Below are positions 32,093-45,779 of a stretch of 64,000 bases of DNA, piece by piece. The stretch is from Physcomitrium patens (lineage: Eukaryota; Streptophyta; Bryopsida; Funariales; Funariaceae), in the NCBI RefSeq assembly GCF_000002425.4, contig NC_037272.1, forward strand, positions 2,164,008 through 2,228,007, read 5' to 3'. The position numbers and the translations under genes are program-made. The notes beneath the pieces were generated by a model that did no database searches, was not told where the DNA came from, and was given only the letters and a program-made list of their open reading frames with translations. Within the stretch, counting starts at the first letter, position 1. The number at the start of each line of letters is the position of its first letter.

Positions 32093-34905
32093 TAAAATTT
32101 GGACTTTAACATTTCATTTTTCAATCAAAAATTTATTATATCAATATTAGAGTCTCAAATAGTATCTATGCAAAGATGATGGTTTGCAAGAATATTTTAT
32201 TTTTTAATCAAGTTGTATCATCTCATGGAATATAATTGCATTACTTGAATATTGTATTTTGCATATCTCTAAATTGTACATTGTAGCAAAAGATGCTAAA
32301 TTATATTTTATGAATGTAGTATATTATATTTTGTGAATTTAATTTATTTTATTATATAAAATATATTTAATTATATTTTATAAATATAGTTTATTCTATT
32401 TTATTAAGTTTGTGCTAGATTTTGTGAAATGGATTTGATGTGAAAGACATGAATTAGTAAGAGATGTAAATATCTGAAAAATATGTATTAAAAGAAAAGT
32501 GACAAAATAGCAATAAGGTATTATATATGTTAAAAAGAAACTAAAATGGCTATTGCCAAAAGACAAGGAAATTAGAAACTCTTAAATCTAGACTAAAAGC
32601 AAGAAAGGAGTTGACAAGAGTGAAGAAGGCTTCACTCTTGTCTCTATATATACTATCTAACTATGAGTTACGTGGAGATGTTCTATAGGACCTCTAATAT
32701 ATGTTGATTTTATAGGACACATGCCTTAGTTTATAAGGCAAGTTTTCTATGTATGAGCCACATAGTTAACTTATTCTTCAAGCTACCAACATGTGTGGCA
32801 CATGGCCAATTTGTTGACTACGTTTTTAATCTAAAAAGTCAATTATAGATACTTGTAAAGTCAAAGCAATATCTATGAAGCTTTTAGAAAGCTTCTATAG
32901 AAGATATAATGGAATTAATCTACTTTTATCTACTTTTATCTAATCATATAGGTAATTTTTGGTTTACATGTATATGTCTATGACATTTGATTTAGAAGTT
33001 ACATCACTATAAATTTAGATGCAATGATACCTAATACGCATCTCTTTTTTTTGCTTCTCTCCTTCTTTTGTATCCTAAAATTACTTATATTCACAACATG
33101 AGATTTATATTTATTATCTTTATTATTATTTTGAGTATTATAAATATAAAGGATTTAACTTTGAAAGAGTTGCAAGGCAGTGCATAGGTCTGCATTTGAT
33201 TTATTGTTTCATTTTTCACAAATAGAATTGAAAAGAGGGTGTGAAGTAGTTTTATACCATTTTTTTTTTCTTTTTTTCATGTTTCAGAATATGTATCAAA
33301 GTTAACAAATCACATTGCATTTCAATTTTCAACTTAAGAAGTTTCAAAGTTAAGTAGGGTGTTGTATTTTTGCATGTTCATATTGATTTCATTGAGGATA
33401 ATAATTGTTAATCAACATATGGTGAAGTAAGAACTGTTAATCTTTACCAAGTATCAACGTTGGGAGGCATGCATCTTAGCAAAGGGCCTTGCTCTAGAAA
33501 TCTCCTATCTAATCTACAACAATGGAGAGACAAAATTCAAAGATATTGATCCAACTTTTATAAATGAACTAGCTTCTAGCTTTTTGAGTGGTGAAGGTAG
33601 CTTTTAATTCTAATACTTGAAACACCAATCTCAAATCAAGGCTTTTGTTTACAAATCCAACAAATTTTCTTTGCCTTGAGTAGATTTTTTCATAGTTCTA
33701 TACTTTGAAAATGATACATAGAGTGTGGTAATTATCATCTTCTTAATTCTTTTTATTTACATGAGTGGTTTATTTTTTTCAAAATTTTAGTTATATTTTT
33801 AGAACATAATATTTAAAAAATAGATTATGATTTAAGGTATTAGAACAATAGTCTCTACATTATTTTTACCATTGAGGCCTAGCTTCCAAGATTAACATTC
33901 TCAAATATCAATGATTTTAATCATAATCTATTGATTAGACAAAATGATATGCACATTAAGATTTCTATATTGAGCTTAATTTGCAAGGATAATTATAAGT
34001 ATGTCACTTAGATAATATGTAGTAAGTTGATGAAAAATAAAAAGTGTGTGTGAATCTGTAATTTGAGAAAGAAGATGTGAGTTTGCTCAATATTACATCT
34101 CCAATACATTTTGATAGAAGGAAGAGTGTGTTGTATTGCTCAAGTTTTAAGAAAAAGCATATGTAAGCAAAAACTTGCCAAGAACCATCAACTCTTGCAA
34201 TTACGCTTGTCAAGGTAGTGTTACAATGTCTACATTCTCTACCTCTCATATTGGAGTTGATTTGTCAAACTGTGGACACCAAAGTAAAAAAGGTAGTTCA
34301 AATGCCTATCTAAGAAATAAATATTTGTGAAGAAGATGCATGAGTCTTGATATATTTGATGTTGTTTAATTTTTATTAATCTAATTTTATTTATTTATTT
34401 ATTTTTGGATGCAATGTTTTGTATGTGATGTCTATTCCAAGGCATGTGGTATTGCATGATGTAAATTTGTCAAGAACAAGTGCAATTTAATTTGTGGTAA
34501 ATCACAACTATTATTAATTAAATTCTTGATTTTGCTGAATGTTGTATTCTTCCTTTCATCAAAGTTTCCTTTAGTACCTATTTTGCATTTCTAAATGAGA
34601 ATAATACTTTATAATGGAAATAATGCTCTCAAGTCATGTTCTCCTCTAACTAAACCATTCATTGAGGTTTATCAATACTGCATTAGAGGTTGCAATACAA
34701 AATTCTTTCCTTAAGTAAATAATATATGCTTTGCCTATGACAAGATTAGAATCTAGGGGGGCTCTAGACAATCAAATTTGCTCAAGTTTATGTGGTTCTT
34801 TAGAGAGAAGCCTATTGTCTTGGCAGAGTGGGACTCAAAGTGCAATTAAGGTTGATACTAGATATCAAGGCTTAATTTCAAATTTCAAATTCCTTAGATT
34901 TTGTG
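32092..34905 (+). repeat. Left arm of a large inverted repeat
   Basis: This arm matches 39150-41340 in inverted orientation over several separate blocks: 32105-32430, 33000-33140, 33440-33600, 33880-34260 and 34560-34905. Example landmarks are CATCTCATGGAATATAATTG, GGAGGCATGCATCTTAGC and CTCAAGTTTATGTGGTTCTT with their complements in the right arm. It is longer than the right arm mainly because a solo LTR is inserted at 32441-32985. There is no intact reading frame; a few frames (for example near 34731) arise from repeat sequence. The nature of the element is unknown. Confidence 0.78.
32441..32985 (-). mobile_element. Solo LTR with 5-bp target duplication TTTGA
   Basis: The 545-bp sequence begins TGTGAAAGACATG and ends TCTATGACA. 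It is flanked by TTTGA at 32436-32440 and 32986-32990. The right arm of the large inverted repeat lacks the insert and runs straight across the site, which independently confirms both boundaries. It is homologous to the LTRs at 7502-8042 and 51329-51850. Strand is given by analogy with the latter. Confidence 0.88.
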
Positions 34906-34928
34906 ACAATGGCATAGATTCAGCTAAT

Positions 34929-34959
<31 letters not shown>

Positions 34960-35625
34960 TACATATAATTCTTTTATTGTATACTTTTTAAAAAATATTT
35001 TAGTGTAAATAAGAGTTTTATGGTGTGTAATTGAAAATGTGTGTGACAAGACTATTACATAAATTAAGAGTCATAAGTTCATTTGGAATCTAAGCTTAAA
35101 ATGTTGTACCATAAATGATCTTCATGAAACATTCATCGTACTTCAAAAAGAGTTAAATTTCCAATCCTAAACCCTTCTTGACTGACTCCATCTGAACATA
35201 AATAACACAATAGAACTTTATTCTTTTTTTGTAACAATTTTAGTTTTTTTTTTGGAATTTGACTCACAAAATTATTAAATTTTAGAGGATTTAGAACTTC
35301 AGATTCGATACATACAAACATATATACAACATCAGTTTTTTCCACTGGTAAAGAAGTAAATATGTGTATTCCATGTTGTGTTTTCAATTTCGCATTATTA
35401 TTGAAATTTCACTCTAAATTCAGTCATTAACCCAACTCATTCCAACAATTACAATAATTTCATCGAGTTTGACTGATGTCTCATACAAATTTCAGTTCAG
35501 CTGCAATTTATGAATTATAATGTTTAGAATTTTGTTTTTAAAACTATATATTGACAATATCTGAGTATTTTTTTTGAAAGAAATATTTATATCATCAAAT
35601 TCAAAAAACTATAAACAAAAATTGC

Positions 35626-35730
35626 ACTGATTTTTGTTATATAAGTTATCCAAATCTTCTACTGATTACCCCACTATTAATTTTTAAAGTTATAAATTAA
35701 CAAAAATCAGTACAAGTCTTGGATAACTTA
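35626..35730. repeat. Interlocked pair of short inverted repeats
   Basis: ACTGATTTTTGTTA (35626-35639) pairs with TAACAAAAATCAGT (35698-35711), and TAAGTTATCCAA (35642-35653) pairs with TTGGATAACTTA (35719-35730). The order A-B-A'-B' is pseudoknot-like rather than nested. The pairing is perfect in both cases. Confidence 0.6.
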
Positions 35731-36804
35731 CTTATATTTTAGTTAGAATTACATATTCAATAAGCATTAGCCACAAATCAGGGTATTTTTGCAATGCCAT
35801 AATTCTTCTTTTCACAAATGCACTTTACATTTGAGACCAAAGTCAACCAAAATCTCTAAAATAGGCAGCATTATAGATCAGAATTCAAACACAACAATAA
35901 CAAACCTACTGTTTGCAATAGTTATCCTTTTGAAATATTTAAAATAAATAAAAGATGCCTTGAAAGGCACATCCATGTGTGGTCCCTTTCCATCACATTG
36001 GGTGATTACTTGGTTGCAGGCAACACAAAAGTAGATATGGTTCCATTTCACACATGTTATTACTACAGACTTGATCCCCTAGTCTCACACTCCAGCAGGA
36101 GCTGACATTTGATCACCTCTACTAAGACCCAAGTGCACTATTAAATTCAAAATGTGGTCTACATGTGTATTATATACTGCTTTTAGCATTACTTGTTTAC
36201 TTGCTTGTATTGCACCATAACCATCCATATTTTAACTTTTGTTTGCCATCAAAGTTTAAAATTCACTATCATTTAAAAAAATGCTAAGTGACACTTTTAC
36301 TTGTTATGTATTACAAAAATACACATGCAGCAACTAAGTAAAAATTGAAGAAGTAATATCATATATCATATATATATATATATATATATATACATACATA
36401 CATACAGTTTTCATAATTGAATATACAATTTATGATTTACATATAATATATAATTTATGAAACATATAAATTTTTTAACAGGTGGTTTTTAAAGCTGTTG
36501 GGTTAGTTAAAATATATAATACTAATTCATTCAAATAACTTGTTAAAAGCTTTCAAAAAAAATTCCCAGCTTCGAAGGTAATTACATTTTAGTTTTTAGT
36601 TTTTTAATCTGTTGCTTGTTGTTACAAAAGATACGGATAAGGATTGGACAAGTGTTCATTAATTTGCTAAACCAGTGTAGGAAAAACAAAATTGTTTTCT
36701 TAAAATTGGTCAAGAAAGCATATTTATAAATACTTTCTAATTAAATTATCAACCTTAATTCGTACCTTTTTATTCGTTGAAAGCAGGAACCATAATCTAC
36801 ACTC

Positions 36805-36941
36805 AGTAAGAGCGTAGCCACTAGTGGCAATGAATTGCAATGAATTATCAATGAAAAGTAAAGTCCATTGGACAATTCATTGACACTAGAGGCTATGCTC
36901 TTACTACTGTCCATTCAATGTCCAATGGACTTTACTTTTCA
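36805..36941. repeat. Overlapping palindromes, foldback or small MITE
   Basis: Arm 36805-36836 (AGTAAGAGC...AATGAATT) pairs with 36874-36905, with 29 of 32 positions complementary. Arm 36852-36884 (TGAAAAGTAAAGTCCATTGG...) pairs with 36909-36941. The two stems share 36874-36884 and exclude each other. It could be a small foldback transposon or part of one; a hairpin RNA precursor is less likely but possible. Confidence 0.65.
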
Positions 36942-37099
36942 GGCAAAGTTTTCTGTTAATACAAAAATATATATCTCTTTAAGAAAATAAGAAAAAAAAA
37001 AAAAAAAATCAGTTTAAAATTTAAGTGATCTTAAAATAAAATCTCAGAATATGAATACTTAAGAATTTAAATTAAGAAAACAAACAAATAAATAAATAA

Positions 37100-37345
37100 C
37101 ACTTTTGAGCTTGGAAATGTGTATCAACAAGTCTTGTATAATCGTCAAATAGAACCCAATTTATCAAATTTTTATAAATATCAATCTTATGGGACACAAA
37201 AAAGTCCTAGTGTGTTCATCATATATTTTTTCCTCTACTACTTGGGAACAATTTCTTTATAAATTGTTTTTGGAGTTTCGACTTTCTCTTGCCCATTTTT
37301 AAAAATACAAAATTTTGAAACAGCTTTTGCTTGAAAATATAATGA
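37100..37345 (-). pseudogene. Possible Ty1/copia integrase remnant
   Basis: Reading on -, short segments resemble the copia integrase core in the expected order: a GKRKSK-like basic patch, CPIRLI in place of CGPI, and a DDYTRLV segment like the usual DDYSRxxW. Frame changes and stops separate them. The match is weak and rests on order and spacing only. Confidence 0.25.
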
Positions 37346-38365
37346 GAGTTCAAAAGAGGTAACACCTAAGGAGAATGGGTTTATGAAAATGTACTAAGGA
37401 ATTAGAAGGCCAATGATAAACTGCCAATATGGAATTTACCAAAGGGTATCACTTGTTAGTAGAACTCAAAGAAGTCAAAGCATAACTTGTGAAGAATATC
37501 AAACAAATGCAATAGTATTTGGCCAAAAAGGCATGGGCTCAAACCATAGTGGCTTCCAACCTCATCTTCACTTAGTAATTTGTAACCAGAAATTTTTGAA
37601 TATCTAATGTAACCAAATCTAATTGTACCAAAAAAACCAATTTATCTTTGAATTATTGTTGTTCTGTATGTTGATTTTCTTTGAACACTTAGTTAATAAG
37701 TTTCTCCTTGTCCAGTGTGAAGAAATCAAGTAGATACTCCGGGAAAAACCACATATTGAAAGTTTTTTCAATAAGGAAAAATAAAATTTTAATAAGAAAA
37801 AAAAAGGAGGTAGTGACATATTCATAACAGTGCTTCACAATCCATGCATCCTATTCTATTTATTAGGTTTTCTTTTTTCTTTTTTTTTCCCCACTTTTTC
37901 ATATTTTATTTGCTTCTCTTGGAATGAGAATTATGTGGATGCAAATTCATGCCCCATTCTGCACTTTTTTTTGTCTTCCTAACAACAACTTTTTGATTCT
38001 ATGGTTGACAGCAACCATTTTAGCAGAGGATAAGTACACAAAATATTACATTGCTTTACTTTTTGCCGAGGACAAATAAAAATCTTTTTACTATCAAACT
38101 TTCCACATTATTGTTGATATTTCTGAATCGACAGAATTCAGTTTCTACACATACACAAAAGATACTCTTGGAGTAAAGTGCTTTGATTAGTCTACTTGTG
38201 ATATTATTTTGAAGTTATATGATCATTAGCAAATGTACCGAAGTAATGTTATCTGATTTTTGCTTTAGTAAATTCTCCAATCAATTTTGCAAATACTAGT
38301 ATTCTTGATGAACTTAGGTATGTGAATGTATAATTGTTGAACATATCAACTTTGTTTTCGTAGAA

Positions 38366-38399
<34 letters not shown>

Positions 38400-39149
38400 G
38401 CACTCATCAAATCCAATAGCATAGTTTCATTAACAATCCATATAGTTGCGAAATATGTGTTATGTATATTAAAAAATAGTAACGGATCGTTTTCTAATTT
38501 TTTCAGGTTTCACTTGAAACAGTAAATACAAAAAAAAAAAAAAATAATTATTCAAAACAGTTCCAGAACCTGTAATTTCTGAAAATAAACTACTACATGA
38601 TCAAAACAAGTCATTTTTCATGAATAGAAAATTAAGAAACATTAATTCATTTTATGGGTGATTTTTTATGTTTTTATTTATTTTTAATTCTAATATGTTT
38701 CTTCTTTAGAATGCTGTTATGATTGTAATTTTGCAAAAATTGAAACACTGTGATCAGTATTTACACTAAAACTATACCCCAAAATTGTGTGACAATTTAA
38801 GTACACCCCATTGTTCCAATATCATCAAATATTGATCTAGTTGTATATGTATGTAAACATACATATATACACATAAATGGACATACAATAAAGGTAAGGA
38901 AATAAATTTGGATGGTAAAATTATACTTTAAACAATATATAATTCAAGTATTCTATTAGGTTGAAGAAAAGTATCTTTACAGAAAATGTTTCTTGGACTT
39001 CAATTAGTTGTAAGAAAATGAGATAACTCATAATTAGAAGAGTTTGTGAAGAATTTATAATAAAATGATATAAAAAATAAAATCTTTATTTCAAATAAAT
39101 ATAACAATAAAAGTTATCTTCTCAATGAACAATAGAGGAACCCATTAGA

Positions 39150-41340
39150 ATTCGAAATTTGAGACTAAGCCCCAATATCTAGTACTAACCTTCATTGCAC
39201 TCCAAGTCCCTATCTACGAAGATAGTGGGCTTCTCTCCAAAGAACTACATAAACTTGAGCAAATTTGATTGTTTAGAGCCTCCACAGATCCTAATCTTAT
39301 CAAAGGCAAAGCATATATTATCTATTTAAGAAAAGCATTCCATGTTGCATTCTCTAGTGTAGTAATGGTGAGCCTTGATGAATGGTTTAGTTGGAAGATA
39401 GCGTGACTTAAAAGCATTACTCCCATTGTAAAGCATTACTCCTATTTGGAAATGTAGAGTAGGCCTTGAAAAGAGGCTTTGATGAAAGGAAGAACATAAC
39501 ATTTACCAAAGTCAAGAATTTAATCAACAATAGCTCTAATTCATCATAGATGAAGTTCTACTTATTCTTGGTAAATTTTCATCATGCAATACCACATGCC
39601 TTGGAATAAATATCACACACAAAACATTGCATCTAAAATTAAATAAATAAAATTAATTTAATAAAAGATAAACAACAACAAACATTTCAAGATGCATGCA
39701 TCCTCTTCACAACTATTTGTTTCTTAGGTATTCATTTGAACTATCTTTTTATTGTATTGTCCAAAGTTTGACAAACCAACTCTAATATGAAAGGTTGATA
39801 ATGTAAATACTGTAAAACTATTTTGCCAAGCATAGCTGTAAGAGTTGATGGTTCTTAGCAAGCTTTCACTTGCAAACACTTTTTGTTGAAGCTTGAGTAG
39901 TATAATGCACTCTTTCTTCTGCCAAAATAAATTGGCAATGTAATAATAAGCAAACTCACATCTTTCCTCTCAAACTACTGATCTATATATATATTTTTAC
40001 TTTTCATCAACTTGCTACATGTTATCTGAGAGACATACTTATAATCACCCTTACAAATTAAGCTTAATATAGAAATTTTAATATACATATCATTTTGTCC
40101 AATCAAAAAATTAAGATTAAAACCGTTAATATTTGAGAATGTGAATCTCAAAAGCTTGGCCCCAATAGTGAAGATTATTTTTTTAATACCTCAAATCATG
40201 ATCTATTTTTTGAATATTATATTATAAAAGAAGAATTATAAAAAAAAAAAAAAAAAAAAAAACACGCATTTGAATAAAAAGAATAAAATAAAATGATGAT
40301 TATCACATTCTATGTGTCCTTTCCAAAGTATGGATTTGTGAGAAAATCCACTCAAAGCAAAGACAATTTTTTGGATTTGTGATTAAAAGCCCTGATTTGG
40401 GATTGGTATTTCAAGCAATAGAGGTGAGAGCTACCTTCACTATTCAAAAAGTTTGAAACTAGCTCATTTATAAAGATTAGATCAATGTCTTTGGATTTTG
40501 CCTCCCCATTGTTGCAAATTAGACAAGAAATTTTTGGAGCAAGGCCTTTAGCTAGGGTGCATGCTTCTTAACCTTATTGCTTGGTAAGGATTAATAATTG
40601 TTGCTTCACCATATTTTGATTAATAGTTATTACTCTTAATGAAGTCAATGTGCACATGTAAGAATACAATACCCTCCTTAACTTTGAAACTTCTTGAGTT
40701 GCAAATTGAAATAAGATGTGATTTATCAGCTTTGGTACACATTTTGAAACATCAAAAGAAAAGAAAAGAAAAAACAAAACAAAAAATACAAAACCACTTC
40801 ACACCCTCTCTTCAACCCTACTTTTGGAAAATGAAACAACAAATCAAATGCAGGCCAAAGTATCGCTTTGTAACATCCTTGAAGTTAAATCCCTGATATT
40901 CACAATATTTAGAACAATAATAAAAGTAAAGAATACAAACCTCACGCTGTCAACATAAGTAGTTCTAGAATATAAAAGAAGGAAAGAAGAGAAAAGAAGA
41001 GATACATATCAAGCAGCATTGTACTTAAATTTACAATAATGTAACCATTTTACAAAATCTAATACAAACTTAATAAAATAGAATAAACTCTATTTTCACA
41101 TAATAAAATAAATTATATTTTTAAAATATAGTTTTGCATCTTTTGCTACAGTGTACAATTTAGAGACATACAAGATACAATATTTGAGTAATGCAATTAT
41201 ATTCCATGAGATGACATAATCCAATTAAAAAATAAAACATACTTACAAACCACCACCCTTGTACAAATTCTATATGAAACTCTATCACACTACTATAATA
41301 AAATAAAATTATTAAAAAGTGAAATATCAATGTCCAAATT
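39150..41340 (-). repeat. Right arm of the large inverted repeat
   Basis: This arm is the inverted, diverged counterpart of 32092-34905. It is about 2.2 kb with many small indels and substitutions and an added poly(A) run near 40240-40262. It lacks the solo LTR found in the left arm. No protein family is recognised in its short frames. Confidence 0.78.
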
Positions 41341-41344
41341 TTAT

Positions 41345-42388
41345 GAAAATAAAGGTCCATCCATGCGGGGAATGAGAGCCACTACCTGTCTCCTTGAGTG
41401 ATCTTAATATATAGATACACTCACACATATGTATATGTTTGTAACTTTTCATTTCACGAAGGTGAAGTGAAGGAGTATATAGCAAAATAGTTTTGCAAGT
41501 ACTCAAATGTCTCTTGGGTACCATCAAAGGGCGCCCATATATACTTTATTGGAGTGACAGCTATTATAATAGACATATATCAGATATAATAATTAGATAT
41601 GTCGCAATAAATAGTAGTTCGAAGGTCATAAATGGATAGATACAAAATTCATTGAACAGAATGATTACCACTTTGAGCCAGGAACTTTTGACAAGAAATT
41701 GGATTTTTTTGTTTTTTTGTTTTGTATTGATTTTGATAATTGAATAAATATACAAATATATTGTGAAGAGCCGAAGATATATTATAATTCTTTCAAGAAC
41801 AAGGAGGGGGGGGGGGAGAGGGTTTACATAAATTCCCTCATCCACAATTCACAAGTTTCATACCGATTTCATTTTTAGGAGGAGTTCCGGGAAGTTTGAG
41901 TTGGATCTGACAGGTGGCATCTTTTTTTTTTCGCTCCAAGCCTTTCAGGAAAAGCAAAAAGTCTAATAAAAGTTCTGTCCACTTCAGAACGACTCAAAAG
42001 GTTTGATTTGGTGACGTAATGTACTTTCAAAGTGACGTAAATTCCACTTCAGCCTCAGGTTGTTCAAACCTACACACATTCTCAAAAGCTTCCAAGTGGG
42101 TGCATCCAGTTGCTGGGTATTCTTAAATGTGCAAAAGGATGCACATGTCAGCATATAGTATTCTATTGTTGCTTTAAATCTTTATATATAATTCCCATCT
42201 TCACATGCTTGGAGGATACATTTTGCAAATTACAGATTGATTTTAAATTGATCACTACCAAAAATTCAAAATCTTGACTTCTGTGGACAACTTCAACAAT
42301 TTAGGCGAGTGTGTGAGAAAATAAACAACAATAGATATGAGACATCAGAAAAATGCATGTGCATGTTTCTGTGTACGCACACACGAAC

Positions 42389-42419
<31 letters not shown>

Positions 42420-43600
42420 GAATCATGTTGAAAACAATTACTTCTTGTTTTCAAAGACTTTCGTGGGATCCCTTTGTGAAGGCCAAGAATCAAAGTTTTT
42501 GTTTTTATTTTTATTTTTTTCAATACCATTTTGCATTTAAAAGTTTTTCACACAGAAACTTATTATTTAATTTTCTGTGTTTGAAAAATTCTTATTAATA
42601 TCAGTATCAACAATTTGATTAAAATTTTTTGTGTTGGATTGTACCAGTCAAGCTTTGAGCAAATTCAAGTGATACAATATACATATGTTGCTTGAAACAT
42701 TTTAATTCAATGTTGACTAAACATCTTCAAAAATCACATGGATTCTTTTGTTAGTGATTGTGCTATCAAGGTTTTTACTTTAATTTTATGATGCATTCAA
42801 TACACATCCAATACAAGATTCAATAATAAATGTACAATCTGTGAAGTTAGCTTGCAGAATCAAGGAAAACTGACGTCATTTCTATCAGTATTTTACAATG
42901 CAGCACACATGAATTGCATATATATATATATATATTTATGCTTATGTCCCTCCTTATTTACTTTTCTTCTTATTTCAAAAACGAAAGCATGAAGGTAGTA
43001 TTTTTATTTATTTATTTTGTCTTTTCAATGTAGTTGGAAGCAAAAATATATATTGTTATGTTTATGTTACTTTGAAGCAGAATTTTAAAGAGTTTATTTT
43101 ATTTTTTTATTTTTTCTGTAAAGAAACAGAGTGTTTTGAAATTGAATAATAATAGTAATATAAGAGAATTATACATAAATAGTCAAAACTTGTAAAAATT
43201 ACGGATTTTTAATCCTATCATTTTTAATTTTGAAGAATCTTTAGGATTGTAAATATGTTTGAAGAATAGATTTTGCTAGAGGACAGAAGCAGGTTGATTG
43301 CAGTCTGGATTAGTTGTGTTAGACATTTCCAAATGAGTTTTATTCATTTCACTATTCTAGGCCTTTTACCTGGTCAACCATTTGATTTGCTACAAGTATT
43401 TGTTTACTTTTATTCAGAGGTTTAGTTCATGAATTAAGGATTGCATCATGCATTTGATTATTGACCCTTCAAAGACGTAAAAAAGTACTCCCCAATGTCT
43501 CACACTCGTTTTCAATGAGACGAGCAAAAACAACTACTAAATAATCATTTCAATCTTTATTTAACATTTACTTCCTTCACAATCGTCAACCCCTTCAATT
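41345..43600. other. AT-rich intergenic DNA
   Basis: It contains a G-run at about 41805-41816 and (AT)n at 42388-42414 and about 42918-42937. A few complex segments (41.9-42.2 kb) carry no recognisable gene. Confidence 0.5.
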
Positions 43601-44580
43601 AAAATTTATTTTAAAATAATATTTTATGTTTTAACTTCCTTTTGTCGAGTGAAAGCATTAAACTCACAAAGAATCTACCCAGCTTCTGATAGGCTGGCCA
43701 TCTCCTTTCCATACCAAACACAAGCTTGATCTCCCATAAATTAAAGAAAGAAAGAAAGAGGCAATAAAATAGTCGTTCTCCTCCCCCACCTAAAGCTCCT
43801 TCACTCATGAACCTGGAAAAGCGAGGAACCCCAATCGAATCTTACTGATTGAGCTGGAATTCATACCTGCCTACCTGTCACCCAATTTATGCTGAGCTGG
43901 ACCCTACATTTCTGCTTCCCCCCCCCCCCTCGGCCCGCATGTCCTTGACATACTCCGTGAGATTCCACCCGCCCTGTCTCGCCTCTATTCACTTTGTCCT
44001 CTCTTATGTAAGGTATTATTCCTTAGGGTTGTCATTATTTTTATTTACTCTAGGACCGTTGCAGCTGAGTTGGAGAAATGACCAGCTGTCATTAAAGTAT
44101 TGGTGGCTGATCTCGACCTTACCATGCCAGTGTGTGGGTTCATCCCACCCAGGGGCGATGGCCACGTAGGCGGGACCATGGGGGTGATGTGGACATTAGT
44201 GTCCTATTTGGAAGGCATATTTTTGATGCTTGTTGATTCAGTGAAGGGGATTGGCCTGCGAGTTGGAAAGGTTTGGTTTGTTTTGAGAGGGAGGATTTGG
44301 ATGGATGGATACTGTCGGTTGGGTTCGCCAAGGGGGTTTGGTGACGGGATGATAGCTGGGACCTGTGGTTGCAGTTGGATGGATGTTCTTCATCCGGACC
44401 ACTCAACCTATATGCTTAACCACGATGTTGGCTTATTAGAAACAAAGTCATTTTATTTATTTATTTATTTATTTATTTTCTTTCTTGTGCATATTAAAAG
44501 GGGCATACACATCATTTATGATAATTTAAAAATGAGTTACAAACCACACATTACTAGTTAGATGGTGCATCCATGACACG
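43600..44580. other. Small GC-richer island, unidentified
   Basis: Composition rises at about 43.65-44.43 kb. The longest frames (106 codons + at 43849, 153 codons + at 44100, 88 codons - at 44140) overlap one another and show no domain. A C-run lies at 43919-43930, and a (TTTA)n tract at about 44450-44478 closes the island. It may be a transcript fragment, an unknown gene or a transposon edge. Confidence 0.35.
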
Positions 44581-44990
44581 AAATTTTGTCCAATTCTTTG
44601 TACAATTTGACATGTAAGGAAGTGATGAGGTAGTCCTTTACATATCAAGTCCTTTACACACCAAGTTCTCTAATCTCAATTCAATGAAAATTACAAATTG
44701 TGTCTATAATAGAACAAGTGTTTTAAAGTATGTGCATTTTATTAATTTCAAATTTTTCTTTAATACCTTTACCAGCAAGAAATAATCAAATAGGAAATTT
44801 CTTTTGGTTTAATACTTTTGCTCTTTGACAGTAGTCCCAACCTTTGCATGGCTTAAGTTTATGTAATAAAAAATAGAGTATAATCTATCTATCTCTCTCT
44901 ATAGATACATACTCTTAATTCATAAATTTTAGGATAACAAAAAGAAAACAATAATATCCAATCAGAAAGAATTTTTAGAGATTATGTATT

Positions 44991-45023
<33 letters not shown>

Positions 45024-45775
45024 TGGTGGTTGAGCTTGCTTTCAAAATAAAATGATTGAATAATATTTTATTATTCTGATAGTTTTACAAAATAATTTTG
45101 AATTTCTTTAATTTCGCTAATGGTGGAGTTTTAATGTTATAAACACTATTAATGAATGAATAGGTATGTATATTTTTATAGCATAGTACTTTGTATTCAA
45201 ATTTATCTTTTAAAAAAATATAAAACTTAATAATTCTAATGATATATATATATATATATATATATATGTTTGTATAAAAATAAATATAATTGTGATTTAT
45301 TTAAACATATTATATTCAATCATAATATTTATAAAGAAAAAAAATATTTTCATTTTTAAATGATTTTGATAAATAGTATAATTTTTATATAAATGATTTA
45401 TTTATTTATTAATCTTGATCAATATAGATAAATGTGTTGTTTCTTATTTTGAATGAATCTTAAAAAATAATCAGTATCATTATTGAAAATTTTCTTGTAA
45501 ATTATAATAACTAAATTAAATATTATTTGTAATTTTGATTATTAATATAAATAAATTATTATCTGTAGTTTAAAAATTGACTTGTTATATTTGTTCTAGA
45601 GTTGTACTAGGTAATAGTAATATAATTAAATAATGCTCATTAGTAGCATTAAGTTGCTGATTTTACAACTTAATCCACAAGATAAGTGATTGGTGTAATT
45701 AGAAAAATATTCTATAAGCACTACCCATAGCTCCTTCTTCAACTCTCTTGCCTTCTGTTTCCATAATTTTTCCAT
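44581..45775. other. AT-rich intergenic DNA
   Basis: (AT)n tracts occur at about 44996-45022 and 45242-45267. No gene is recognised. Confidence 0.5.
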
Positions 45776-45779
45776 ATCT

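Larger units (their letters stand above)
34906..39149. other. Spacer between the inverted arms
   Basis: About 4.2 kb of AT-rich DNA. It contains (AT)n at 34930-34956, 36369-36392 and 38367-38395, interlocked palindromes at 35626-35730 and a compact overlapping palindrome at 36805-36941. A weakly copia-integrase-like stretch lies on - at about 37100-37340. A moderately complex segment at 35.94-36.2 kb is not identified. No intact gene is seen. Confidence 0.5.

Noticed and set aside
36805..36941. A confirmed microRNA precursor
   Set aside because: The stem is long and well matched, but overlapping alternative pairing and lack of any recognised mature miRNA sequence fit a foldback or MITE better.
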